Under the pieces are notes generated by a model that had not been told where the DNA came from, did not search any database, and saw nothing but the letters and a program-made list of their open reading frames with translations. From Levilactobacillus mulengensis (GTDB lineage Bacteria; Bacillota; Bacilli; Lactobacillales; Lactobacillaceae): DNA of 64,000 nucleotides. Positions 26,956-35,098 of this stretch are shown one piece after another (position 1 is the stretch's first letter; the number at the start of each line of letters is the position of its first letter). A program made the position numbers and the translations under genes. The DNA lies in contig NZ_RHNW01000007.1 in the NCBI RefSeq assembly GCF_003946045.1, positions 1 through 64,000 of the forward strand, read 5' to 3'.

Positions 26956-27261
26956 CGTTTCCCGTTAGCAAACGACTTATTCTTTTCTTTCACTCGTATT
27001 AGGGTGAAGTTGTTATTGGGTAAAAAGTCCATTTACAACGTCAATTATAACGCCCCGACAGATTGTCTGGGGATGATTAAACCTATTATTTTTCCCTACA
27101 CAATAACGGCCGCAAAACTAAAGCAAAAGTGGACCGGTCACCCAACGTACGGGCAACTCAGTCCACTCGATAATTTTTAAATTTATCACAAATACATTCA
27201 ACCCATCTGCCCACACCGGCGACAACCAATCTCACCGACAAACCACCTTCGCTGCTGGTGA
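26956..27261. other. Intergenic spacer between two repeats
   Basis: No supported gene. The end (about 27200-27261) is about 75% identical to 27410-27472, showing that the flank was duplicated together with part of an R element. Confidence 0.45.
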
Positions 27262-27400
27262 CACTAACGTTAGCTGCAGGGCTGGTGAAAACGGGCCAGT
27301 CGTGGCAGTGACCAGAGGCGAGCCAAGGCGACCAGCTGTGTCGATGGCCTTGGCTGGGGTTCTTTCCCAGCCTAGTTCCATGGGACAACCTTTGAGACCA
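27262..27400 (+). repeat. Family R repeat, copy R10 (truncated; left half only)
   Basis: Begins normally with AACGTTAGCTGCAGGGCTGG and runs through the closing arm and H1, but stops inside H2 at TTTGAGACC. It is a partial tandem duplicate of R11 including about 60 bp of flank. Confidence 0.85.
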
Positions 27401-27472
27401 CCTGATATCACGACTTCCCCCACGCACCAACGACAGTCAATCCCACCGGCAAACTACTTTCACGGCTGGTTA

Positions 27473-27750
27473 CACTAACGTTAGCCGCAGGGCTGGGAAA
27501 ACTGGGCCAGTCGTGGCAGTGACCAGAGGCGAGCCAAGGTGACCAGCTGTGTCGATGGTCTTAGCTGAGCGATTTTTCTCAGCTTAGAGCATGGGACAAC
27601 CTTTGAGACCGCACTTCGGCTCAAAGTTGAGGTGGAAGCCCGCCCTTTGGCTGGAACCGGCCCCACAGCAGGGCACCTTGAGCGCGCCGCCGGGAACGGA
27701 CGCGACCAGGCCCAGTTTTCACCAGCCCGGAGGCGCCACCAACGACAAGT
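27473..27750 (+). repeat. Family R cloverleaf repeat, copy R11 (long form)
   Basis: Complete: GGGCTGGGAAAACTGGGCC / GGCCCAGTTTTCACCAGCCC, closing CCAAGGTGACCAGCTGTG / CCACAGCAGGGCACCTTG, H1 GGTCTTAGCTGAG/CTCAGCTTAGAGC, H2 CTTTGAG/CTCAAAG, H3 GGTGGAAGCC/GGCTGGAACC. Confidence 0.92.
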
Positions 27751-27763
27751 GTTCAAACCAAGC

Positions 27764-28714
27764 TTAGTGAATGTACTTTGCCAGGTAGGCTTTGACTGTC
27801 TTGGTGTAAAGGGCGGGGGCGTGCGACAGTGCCGCCGCATGCTTAGCGCCCGGCACCACCAACAACTCCTTCGGCCCGGCATCGGCGCGGTAGACCTGGT
27901 AGACCATCCGCGTTGGCACAAAGGTATCCGCGCCACCGTGAATGAACAGCATCGGCTTGTGGTTCCGTTTGACCGCAGCTAAGGCGTTGGCGTCCTTGAA
28001 ATGGAACCCGGCCTTGATCCGCGCCACGGTGCTAGTCATTGGCACCAACGGCCAGTACGGAATGTTGTACATCTGCTTGGCCTGATACGTGATTTCCGCC
28101 TGGGCATCCGTGTACCCGCAGTCCTCAATGTAGGCCTTCAGCTGGCTCGGCGTCTTCAGCCCACTGGTCATCATGGTCGTGGCGCCCCCCATGGACACCC
28201 CGAACAGGACAACTTGGGACTGTTGGCCTTGCTTGGCGATGACCTGGTTGACCCATTTCAAATAGTCCTTGCTCTCGTAATACCCGTAGCTGATGACCTT
28301 CCCCTGGCTTTGACCCTGCCCACGGGTATCGGGAATCAGCGTGTTATACCCTAATTTATGAAACATGGCGACGTACCCGCCCATGGCTTCCTTGTCAGAC
28401 CCGAAGCCGTGAACCAGCACGACCGTCTTCTTGGTGGTCTTGGCGGCCGGCACATAGTCCGCCACTAATTTTAAATTGGCACCGGCAGCCTTTTCGGTCC
28501 ACCGTTGCTTAGGTACCGTCTGATACCACTTCTTCGCGTCGTACAGTGGATCCGTGCGTTTTAGCTTAGTGCTGGTTGCCACAAACGCCTTCTTGCCGCT
28601 GGCCATCGTCATGTTGTAGAAGTACAGGCTAGCACCAACTAAACCGCCACCCACAAGCACTACTAGCACCACGAGGGCAATCAGCCACCCCTTTAGTCGT
28701 TTACTCACATTCAT
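27764..28714 (-). CDS. Membrane-anchored alpha/beta hydrolase
   Basis: 316 residues. One N-terminal membrane helix (about 10-32) tethers an alpha/beta hydrolase facing outward. VLVHGFGSDKEAMGGY is the oxyanion region near residue 98, GVSMGGATTM the nucleophile elbow near 172, GGADTFVP the Asp near 262, and AKHAAA the His near 290. Typical of lactobacillus exported esterase/peptidase-like hydrolases with unknown substrate. The GGGAGGAA site is only 2 bp from ATG 28714 but 8 bp from GTG 28708, so the real start may be 28708. Ends 14 bp from repeat R11. Confidence 0.85.
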   Translation of the reverse strand: MNVSKRLKGWLIALVVLVVLVGGGLVGASLYFYNMTMASGKKAFVATSTKLKRTDPLYDAKKWYQTVPKQRWTEKAAGANLKLVADYVPAAKTTKKTVVLVHGFGSDKEAMGGYVAMFHKLGYNTLIPDTRGQGQSQGKVISYGYYESKDYLKWVNQVIAKQGQQSQVVLFGVSMGGATTMMTSGLKTPSQLKAYIEDCGYTDAQAEITYQAKQMYNIPYWPLVPMTSTVARIKAGFHFKDANALAAVKRNHKPMLFIHGGADTFVPTRMVYQVYRADAGPKELLVVPGAKHAAALSHAPALYTKTVKAYLAKYIH

Positions 28715-28914
28715 TTCCTCCCAATTTCTCAGTTCTCAACGTCCCGCGGATAAATTTCTCCGCAGTCAACGCCTGCCAATCAGCCGCTAATTACCGATGA
28801 TTCGCGGCTGGTTGGCAGATTTCTCCCTCTGGTAAGTATACGAAGTTCTTTCGGTGAGCGCAATCGTTTTGAAGTTTGCTATAATGGTCACAACTTACAT
28901 AGGGAGGCCTCGCC

Positions 28915-30723
28915 ATGAAATATGCGTTAAATTGGGATTTAGACTCACTGTTTGCGGGTGGTATCAACTCCACCCAACTGAAAACGAAATTGACCGAAAC
29001 CAAGACGGCCATTGCGTCGTTGGGCGATCTCTTGGACCGCTGGGACGCCGCGAGCGATGCACCCCAGTACCAACAATTTGTTAAACTCATCACGCAACTA
29101 CAGGAAATTGGCGCCGCCATTGGCCAAGCCGGCCTGTTCATCACGGCGGTCGGTTCTGCGGACAGCGCGAACCCCGACGTGGCGCCCATGGAGGCCGAAC
29201 TCCGCGGCTTAGCCAACCAGGCGGAAAATGTTAGTGGCAAGTTGAAAAAGGTGTTGGTCCAAGTGCCCGACGCCAATTTCACAGCCATGTTAGCCACCCC
29301 CGACCTGAAACCCATCGCGTTTAACTTAAAAGAAATGCGCGACGACGGCAAGGAACTGCTCGACGACAAGACCGAAGCCCTGATTAGCCGGTTGAACCTT
29401 GACGGCAAGGCCGCTTGGAGCAGTCATTACGACTCCCTAGTCTCGACCGTTAACATCCCCTTCCACGACGCCGACGGCAACCCAACGACCCTGTCTGCCG
29501 GTCAAGCCGACAACAATCTCCTGGGCAACGCCGACCCCGATTACCGGGCGGCCCTCCTCCCAGCGTGGGAACAGGCCTGGACGGACAAGGAACAACTTTT
29601 TGCCGACACGCTGAATCATTTGGCCGGCTTCCGGTTGACCGAATACGCCGCTCATGGCACCACTGATTTTCTCCGCGAACCGTTAAAGGATAACCGGATG
29701 AGCGCGGCGACCCTGAACACCATGTGGCAGGTCGTGGACGACAACAAGCAATTTCTGCTGGACTACCTCGACCGCAAGGCGGCTCTGTTAGGCAAGAAAC
29801 ACGCCGGCTGGCAGGACGTGGAAGCGCCACTCAATCTGCCCGGTAGCGCCGAACACCACTTCACCTTTGACGAGGCGGCGGCCTTCATCATCAAGCACTA
29901 CGGCGAGTTCTCCCCGAAAATGGCGGCGCTGGCTCAACGTGCATTTGAAAATAACTGGATCGAAGCCGAAGACCGTGCTGGCAAGGCGCCCGGCGGCTGG
30001 ATGGAAAGTGCCCCAGAGACCCACGAGTCCCGCATTTTCATGACCTTCACCGGCTCACCGAACGACGTGGCCACCCTGGCTCACGAACTCGGCCACGCCT
30101 TTCATTCCAGCGTCATCGACGACCTGCCCCAACTCCGCCAGGATTACGCGATGAACGTCGCGGAAACAGCCTCGACCTTTGGTGAACTGATTGTCGCCGA
30201 CGCCAACGTCAAGGCGGCTAAGACCGACGCCGAAAAGATTGCCCTGCTGAACGCCAAGATGGATAACCCGGTGGCGATGTTCCTAAACATCCGCGCCCGT
30301 TACCTGTTTGAAACGCGCTTCTACCAGTTACGCCAACAAAAACTGGTCACGCCAGCCGAGTTAAACGAACTGATGCTCAACGCCCAAAAGGAAGCCTTTG
30401 GCCACGACCTGTCGACCTACTCGCCACACCTGTGGGCCAGCAAGTTGCATTTCTACATCGACGAACCGGCCTTCTACAACTTCCCCTACGTCTTCGGCTA
30501 CCTGTTCAGCCTAGGAATCTACGCCAAAGCCCAACAGGAAGGCAACTTCGAGGACCACTACATCGCGCTACTGCGAGACACGGCCAACATGACCAGTGAA
30601 GAACTGGCCCAAAAGCACCTGGGCGTCGACCTGACCCAACCAGACTTCTGGCAAGCTGGCGTCAAGTTAATCAAGCGCGACGTCGCAGAGTTCATGCGCC
30701 TAACGGATCCATTGGTGAAGTAG
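28915..30723 (+). CDS. pepF: M3 family oligoendopeptidase F
   Basis: 602 residues, full length for PepF. The zinc site is HELGHAFHS (HExxH) near residue 390, with the downstream glutamate in MNVAETASTFGELI. The N-terminal half is helical. The C-terminus has FYNFPYVFGYLFSLGIYA, typical of M3B enzymes. It cleaves oligopeptides of roughly 7-17 residues in the cytosol and would process peptides imported by Opp. AGGGAGG lies 8 bp before ATG 28915. Monocistronic; followed by repeat R12 rather than an ordinary terminator. Confidence 0.92.
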   Translation: MKYALNWDLDSLFAGGINSTQLKTKLTETKTAIASLGDLLDRWDAASDAPQYQQFVKLITQLQEIGAAIGQAGLFITAVGSADSANPDVAPMEAELRGLANQAENVSGKLKKVLVQVPDANFTAMLATPDLKPIAFNLKEMRDDGKELLDDKTEALISRLNLDGKAAWSSHYDSLVSTVNIPFHDADGNPTTLSAGQADNNLLGNADPDYRAALLPAWEQAWTDKEQLFADTLNHLAGFRLTEYAAHGTTDFLREPLKDNRMSAATLNTMWQVVDDNKQFLLDYLDRKAALLGKKHAGWQDVEAPLNLPGSAEHHFTFDEAAAFIIKHYGEFSPKMAALAQRAFENNWIEAEDRAGKAPGGWMESAPETHESRIFMTFTGSPNDVATLAHELGHAFHSSVIDDLPQLRQDYAMNVAETASTFGELIVADANVKAAKTDAEKIALLNAKMDNPVAMFLNIRARYLFETRFYQLRQQKLVTPAELNELMLNAQKEAFGHDLSTYSPHLWASKLHFYIDEPAFYNFPYVFGYLFSLGIYAKAQQEGNFEDHYIALLRDTANMTSEELAQKHLGVDLTQPDFWQAGVKLIKRDVAEFMRLTDPLVK

Positions 30724-30865
30724 AGACTGCGTTAAACTAGTTATCGAAAGCAAAATTTAGTCGCCAAGTATCTAGTAGGTAAAAGCTATCACCCGCACGA
30801 CAAATGAGAGTGAAGCAACCTGCCAGCTCACCAAAGCCAGCAGAATACCTGTCGGATGGGGTTAC

Positions 30866-31064
30866 GCCGCTGTCAGCCGCAGGGCTGGTGAAAATGGGCT
30901 CAGCCGTGGGAGTTGCCTTAGCGGGTCCCCCGCTTAGGCAACTGCTATCTTTGAGACTCGTTTCCCAGAGGCTCAAAGTAAGTCTGGAGACCGCCCTTTG
31001 GCTCCAGACGTGCGCCCACAGCGCCACGGCCCAGTTTTCACCAGCCCGGAGGCGCCAACAACGA
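30866..31064 (+). repeat. Family R cloverleaf repeat, copy R12 (short form)
   Basis: CAGGGCTGGTGAAAATGGGC / GGCCCAGTTTTCACCAGCCC; H1 AGTTGCCTTAGCGGG/CCCGCTTAGGCAACT; H2 CTTTGAG/CTCAAAG; H3 GTCTGGAG/CTCCAGAC. H3 differs from R7 (GTCCGAAG/CTTCGGAC) by paired changes. Confidence 0.92.
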
Positions 31065-31153
31065 CCAACCCCAGTCAGACAAGTTTCCCTTAAAAACCAC
31101 AGAGAGTGGTATAATGAGAGTTATCATAGACTGGAAAGAAACGGGTGAGTTGG

Positions 31154-31573
31154 ATGTTTTCAGAACGACTGCGGGCCTTGCGCAGAGGCCAACACATTAC
31201 ACTAGAACAACTGGCAACGGCGCTCAATGCGCAAGCGGGCGAACCGGAAGAGCATGCCAACACAGCGTCACAAATTGGCAACTGGGAACGGGGCATTCGG
31301 ACCCCTTCCTTCTTGGAAGTCCGGAAGCTTGCGGAATATTTTGACGTGACCATGGACTACTTGACCGGGAAAGCCGAACGAGACGAATACGACCTCGGCC
31401 GCCTCTTCCTGTCCGGTAAGCAGTTGAGCTTCAACCGCGAACTGTTAAGTGGCCGTGACCGCTACGAAATTTACCAGTTGATCGACGGTTACCTGCATGG
31501 TCGTGAGAACCGCGCCACCACGCCGGAACCGAACCAGCAAGAAGAATTGGATCTTCATTTAGACGACCATTAA
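31154..31573 (+). CDS. XRE family helix-turn-helix transcriptional regulator
   Basis: 139 residues from ATG 31154. A GTG at 31145 lies inside the GGGTGAG site. HTH_3 domain at residues 1-70: FSERLRALRRGQHITLEQLA, then NTASQIGNWERGIRTPSFLEVRKLAEYFDVTMDYLTG. An unusual 12-residue acidic insert (NAQAGEPEEHAN) sits between helix 2 and the recognition helix. The C-terminal part is helical and acidic with no peptide-binding TPR array. Same strand as the following methyltransferase-like gene (79-bp gap). Target unknown. Confidence 0.85.
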   Translation: MFSERLRALRRGQHITLEQLATALNAQAGEPEEHANTASQIGNWERGIRTPSFLEVRKLAEYFDVTMDYLTGKAERDEYDLGRLFLSGKQLSFNRELLSGRDRYEIYQLIDGYLHGRENRATTPEPNQQEELDLHLDDH

Positions 31574-31651
31574 GTATCGGGTCGGTTGGTCAGCGAACGC
31601 TAATCAGCCGGCCTTTTCTATCGGTGTTACGCACCAGAAAGGACCGTACTC

Positions 31652-32503
31652 GTGAATCCCAAGAAATTGCAAAAACTCAAGAAAAAGGTCCGTCACGCCC
31701 CACTGAGCGAACGGAAAACCAGCTACATTGAACGCATGACGGCCTACTATCACCAATTTAATGACTACCCGTCCATTAAGATTTTAATCAGTAACGTGCT
31801 CCTAGCGGACAGGATGTTGGCGGCGGGCGACCTGCCCCAGCAGATGCCCCTGCTCCAACTGCCCGATGACAGCCAGGATCAGATTTTCCAAAAGCTTAAC
31901 ACCCGTTACCCCGCTGGCGATGCGACCGGCGATAAAATTTGGAACGAGCTGTCCGACGCGCTGCCTAAGCTAGACCACGATTTGCGCTCCTTCCGGGATT
32001 ATTTGGAAACGCACTACGGCATGTGGGCCTACACGCCGGCACCCTTCGTGAGTGACCTGGCCAAGTTTGTCGGCAACCGGGCCGTGCTGGAAGTCATGGC
32101 GGGCAACGGCTACATTTCAAAGGGGCTGCGTGACGCGCACAAGACTGTGTACGCCACGGATAGTCAGGCGTGGACCGCGGAAAATGAAACTGGCCGCCAT
32201 CCCCTGACTGCGATCGAGGCCCTGTCCGCCACGGACGCCTGGCAGAAATATCAGGACCAGGTCGGCGTAGTCGTCATGTCCTGGTCGCCGGACGGCTTGC
32301 CGCTGGATTGGGACCTGTTGCAGGCAATTCGCGCCACGAATAAGGACGTGGACTTCGTCGTTCTGGGTGAACCCCACGGCGCCACTGGTTCCGAAGACTT
32401 CTGGAACCATGCCCACTTGTTGGAAAATAAGGAAACGCGCGATCTGAACCGCCACTACACCCAGATTGACCTGGTCCAGGACCACGTTTATTTGGTCAAA
32501 TAG
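31652..32503 (+). CDS. SAM-dependent methyltransferase-like protein
   Basis: 283 residues from GTG 31652, with AGAAAGGA upstream. A helical N-terminal half (residues 1-130) is followed by a Rossmann-like part. AVLEVMAGNGYISKGL resembles SAM motif I near residue 147, VYATDSQAW motif II, and VVVMSWSP motif IV. Related lactobacillus proteins are annotated as SAM-dependent methyltransferases; substrate not known. The downstream conserved His-rich segment (GEPHGATGSEDFWNHAHLL) may be the active site. Probably shares a transcript with the XRE gene. Confidence 0.65.
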   Translation: MNPKKLQKLKKKVRHAPLSERKTSYIERMTAYYHQFNDYPSIKILISNVLLADRMLAAGDLPQQMPLLQLPDDSQDQIFQKLNTRYPAGDATGDKIWNELSDALPKLDHDLRSFRDYLETHYGMWAYTPAPFVSDLAKFVGNRAVLEVMAGNGYISKGLRDAHKTVYATDSQAWTAENETGRHPLTAIEALSATDAWQKYQDQVGVVVMSWSPDGLPLDWDLLQAIRATNKDVDFVVLGEPHGATGSEDFWNHAHLLENKETRDLNRHYTQIDLVQDHVYLVK

Positions 32504-32584
32504 GTGAATCCAACGCCTTCCTGGGCGGCAACTCAGAATCGTCCGTTCTCACAAAATTGTAATATTACATTGCCCCTCAGACTA

Positions 32585-32613
32585 TTTACCCTACCACGAA
32601 GTTTTGCTATGAT
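32585..32613 (+). promoter_or_regulatory. Promoter of a 34-residue membrane protein gene
   Basis: TTTACC, 17-bp spacer, TATGAT, then about 35 bp to the start codon with AGAGAGGA. Near-consensus. Confidence 0.75.
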
Positions 32614-32648
32614 GTGACAAGTTAAGTCATACAGAGAGGAACGCTGTC

Positions 32649-32753
32649 ATGGTAGCATTGGGGAATATCTTATTTTATGGTTTGGGGGGCATCCTGCTGG
32701 CCGCGCTCGGCTACGCAGCATTTGCCAGTTACCAAGCACATCGCGACGAATAA
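32649..32753 (+). CDS. Tiny one-helix membrane protein (34 residues)
   Basis: A complete small gene: promoter at 32585-32613, GAGAGGA 8 bp before ATG 32649, stop at 32753 and a terminator 4 bp later. The peptide is one glycine/alanine-rich membrane helix (LFYGLGGILLAALGYAAF) with a polar tail (SYQAHRDE). No family recognised. Well supported as an expressed unit by its signals. The role is unknown; partner of a larger membrane complex or stress peptide are both possible. Confidence 0.65.
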   Translation: MVALGNILFYGLGGILLAALGYAAFASYQAHRDE

Positions 32754-32756
32754 AAA

Positions 32757-32794
32757 ATATCGACTGGTCCGTTTGGGACTGGTCGATATTTTTG
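32757..32794. terminator. Bidirectional terminator
   Basis: AATATCGACTGGTCC / GGGACTGGTCGATATT, T run on both strands; shared by convergent tiny genes at 32753 and 32799. Confidence 0.9.
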
Positions 32795-32798
32795 TAGG

Positions 32799-32933
32799 CT
32801 AATTTTTGAGAATCTCCTCTTTTACTTCTTCAAGTGAATACTCTCGTCCCTGTCTAGCCTCGTGGACCATCTGCACCAACGCAATAGCTACTTCAATTCT
32901 ACGGTTCTGGGAAGTTTCATCTGATTCTGCCAT
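32799..32933 (-). CDS. Small hypothetical protein (44 residues)
   Basis: Starts at ATG 32933, preceded by GAGGAGAGG 8 bp upstream; a longer reading from 32993 lacks such a site. Charged and helical (IEVAIALVQMVHEARQG, EYSLEEVKEEIL), reminiscent of short antitoxin-like or DUF proteins, but no family was recognised. Convergent with the 34-residue membrane protein, sharing its terminator. Real gene likely, function unknown. Confidence 0.5.
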   Translation of the reverse strand: MAESDETSQNRRIEVAIALVQMVHEARQGREYSLEEVKEEILKN

Positions 32934-33041
32934 CAATACTAACCTCTCCTCGTATTCAGCTAAGACTATCAAACTGCCGTCGTAAATAATCACCGTGTAC
33001 AGACTAATTTTAACAGGGAAAAATAAACATCTGTTACCGCT

Positions 33042-33289
33042 TCCTGGTGAAAATGAACCAGCGCGGTCAGTGTCGGTGACCAGAGGTGGATCAAAGTGCC
33101 CAGCTGTGTCGGTGGACTTGGTTGGGGTTCTGTCCCAACCTAGACCACGGGACGACTTTTGAGACCGTCCTTTGGCTCAAAAGCGAGGTGGAAGCCCGCT
33201 CCTCAGGCTGGAACCGTGCCCCACAGCAGGGCACTTTGAATCCGCCGCCGGGAACGCCACCGCAACCTGGTCGCATTTTCACCCGTGGT
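33042..33289 (+). repeat. Family R cloverleaf repeat, copy R13 (long form), supplying a stop codon
   Basis: CTGGTGAAAATG / CATTTTCACC ends; closing GGATCAAAGTGCCCAGCTGTG / CCACAGCAGGGCACTTTGAATCC; three hairpins intact. The right terminal arm contains the TGA stop (33279-33281, minus strand) of the YdcF-family gene. Confidence 0.92.
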
Positions 33290-34349
33290 ATTCGGCCCAG
33301 GTGAGGACCAGGGTCAACACCAACATCAGCCCCACTGCCACCGCATGCCAGCGCTTATTCCCCACGAAAATCGCCATGTACTCACGCAAAATAGCATTCG
33401 GCAGGAAGAATTTCGCGGTGTGCGCACCAATTCCGTTGGCCTTGAGACCGGCTTTGCGGGCAATCATCCCCGCACGGAACGTATGGTAGCCGTTGGTCAC
33501 GAAGGTCACCCGGGGCTGAACAGTCCCCCGGTCAGCAATAATTTTCTTGGAAAAGACCATGTTCTCGTAGGTGGTCTTCGACTGATCCTCGGCAATCGCC
33601 TGTTCAGGTGGCAAGCCATGGTCAATAGCGTATTGGCACATAGCCACCCCTTCCGGCATCGTTTCGTCACCACCCTGGCCGCCGGAGAAGATAATCACGG
33701 GACCTTGGCCAATCTTACGTAATTGCTTGCGGTAAAATTTCAAAGCGCGATTGATTCGTTGGCCCAGCAGTGGGGAAACCTCGTTGCCATTTAACAGGCC
33801 CGCTCCCAGCACGATTAAATAATCTTGCTTATACCGGGGATGATTAAATTGATAAATCACCAGCATCGTCAGATAATTGTAGAACCAAAATAGGACGTAG
33901 AAAATCATCATTGCCGCAAAGAGACCGATACCGGAAGCCACTGGCATAGGCAGATAACGCGTCATTAGCGATGTCAGAAACGGCGCCAGGAGAATGGCAA
34001 TACCGAGAAATAACGTGAGCATGTTAGCCAGCGTGTGGCTCTCCCGTTTCCAAACAATCCAGGCATTCCACAGCAACAGGAATGCTTGGAGGGCAAAGAC
34101 CACCCCAATCAGTAACAGCAAAATCACGAACAAGGCAATGCTAATGACGATCAACCATTTGTTATTGGTCCCCAGAATCGTCATCGCCAGTAGCGCTAAA
34201 AACGAATAGAAAAAGAGCGAAAACCAAATACCATTGCCCAATCGGCGTTTCTCAATTCGGTAACTAATGGCAAAGACCCCGCCAAAGAACAGCGGAATCA
34301 GCCAGCCTAAATAAAAATAGGCCGGAATATTAAATAATTCATCTTGCAT
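33279..34349 (-). CDS. YdcF/ElyC/SanA (DUF218) family membrane protein
   Basis: 356 residues. Four to five N-terminal membrane helices (residues 8-170) precede a DUF218 domain: YLIVLGAGLLNGNEVSPLLGQRI near 180, IIFSGGQGGDETMPEGVAM near 220, DQSKTTYENMVFSKKII near 260 and VTNGYHTFRAGMIARKAGL near 290. A final hydrophobic segment lies at 330-350. The family is linked to envelope integrity and wall precursor metabolism, but reactions are not known for most members. The last residues and the stop codon lie in repeat R13. Fifteen bp upstream, same strand, is the TMEM175 gene, so they form an operon. Confidence 0.85.
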   Translation of the reverse strand: MQDELFNIPAYFYLGWLIPLFFGGVFAISYRIEKRRLGNGIWFSLFFYSFLALLAMTILGTNNKWLIVISIALFVILLLLIGVVFALQAFLLLWNAWIVWKRESHTLANMLTLFLGIAILLAPFLTSLMTRYLPMPVASGIGLFAAMMIFYVLFWFYNYLTMLVIYQFNHPRYKQDYLIVLGAGLLNGNEVSPLLGQRINRALKFYRKQLRKIGQGPVIIFSGGQGGDETMPEGVAMCQYAIDHGLPPEQAIAEDQSKTTYENMVFSKKIIADRGTVQPRVTFVTNGYHTFRAGMIARKAGLKANGIGAHTAKFFLPNAILREYMAIFVGNKRWHAVAVGLMLVLTLVLTWAEYHG

Positions 34350-34363
34350 GTTGTTAAACCCCT

Positions 34364-34954
34364 CTAAAACAATTTGTCGCTGTCATCCGACGTTCGAACC
34401 GCCATCAAGATAAGCTCGCCTAACGTAAAGAGCAACGAGATTGGTGGCCAAACAAAAATCAGGCCCAGCACGATGACCCAGACCAGCCAAAACCACACGT
34501 TGGCGTGAATCCGGTAAGCCGGCATGCACTGAATCTTCCGCGCAATCTCCGGATGCCGTTTTCGATTGACCCGCATCACCGTGTAGGATAATGCGGCATA
34601 GGCCAGTGTCCAGAAGGTGAAGATGATGAAATAAAACAGCTCCGGCTGCACGTCCATAATAAAGCGCCCGGCCCAGGCCGTGGACACTGGCAGCATCGCC
34701 ATTACCAAGATCCAGAGATTGTTGACCCAGTAGAGACTCTTGGTCACCCGCTTGGTCAGCGCAAACATGTAGTGATGATTGTACCAGGCCACGCCAATAA
34801 ATAAGAAGCTAATCAAGTAAGCCACTAAATAGCTCCACTCGCTAGCCAACGCCGCAAACGTCGGCTCCTCTGGTGTTTTGAACTCCAACACCATAATCGT
34901 TAACACAATGGCCACCACGGCATCCGTGAAGGCCGCCACCCGTCCTTTATCCAT
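34364..34954 (-). CDS. TMEM175 (DUF1211) family potassium channel-like protein
   Basis: 196 residues, six helices in one repeat, the bacterial TMEM175 size. N-terminal KGRVAAFTDAVVAIVLTIMVLE carries the family's RxxxFxD signature, and SFLFIGVAWYNHHYMF follows. Bacterial members form tetrameric K+ leak channels in the membrane. A GAGGGG site precedes ATG 34954. First gene of a two-gene operon with the YdcF-type gene. Confidence 0.88.
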   Translation of the reverse strand: MDKGRVAAFTDAVVAIVLTIMVLEFKTPEEPTFAALASEWSYLVAYLISFLFIGVAWYNHHYMFALTKRVTKSLYWVNNLWILVMAMLPVSTAWAGRFIMDVQPELFYFIIFTFWTLAYAALSYTVMRVNRKRHPEIARKIQCMPAYRIHANVWFWLVWVIVLGLIFVWPPISLLFTLGELILMAVRTSDDSDKLF

Positions 34955-35031
34955 TTAGTAAGTCCCCTCAAAATTCAAGATAGTTTTAGGATAGCACAGT
35001 TCTGCACTAGCGGGGGCTTGGTTTTCTCGAC

Positions 35032-35060
35032 AAAAAAGCCGTCCACAAAGGACGACTTTC
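35032..35060 (-). terminator. Terminator of the oleate hydratase gene
   Basis: Minus-strand AGTCGTCC-TTTG-TGGACGGCT followed by TTTTTT. Confidence 0.85.
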
Positions 35061-35098
35061 AGGTAGGTCTGCACAGCATCTACAGCGGAGGTGTATGG

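Noticed and set aside
26941-27180. 79-codon plus-strand ORF between two repeats
   Set aside because: No ribosome binding site, odd composition, begins inside a repeat end and matches no family.
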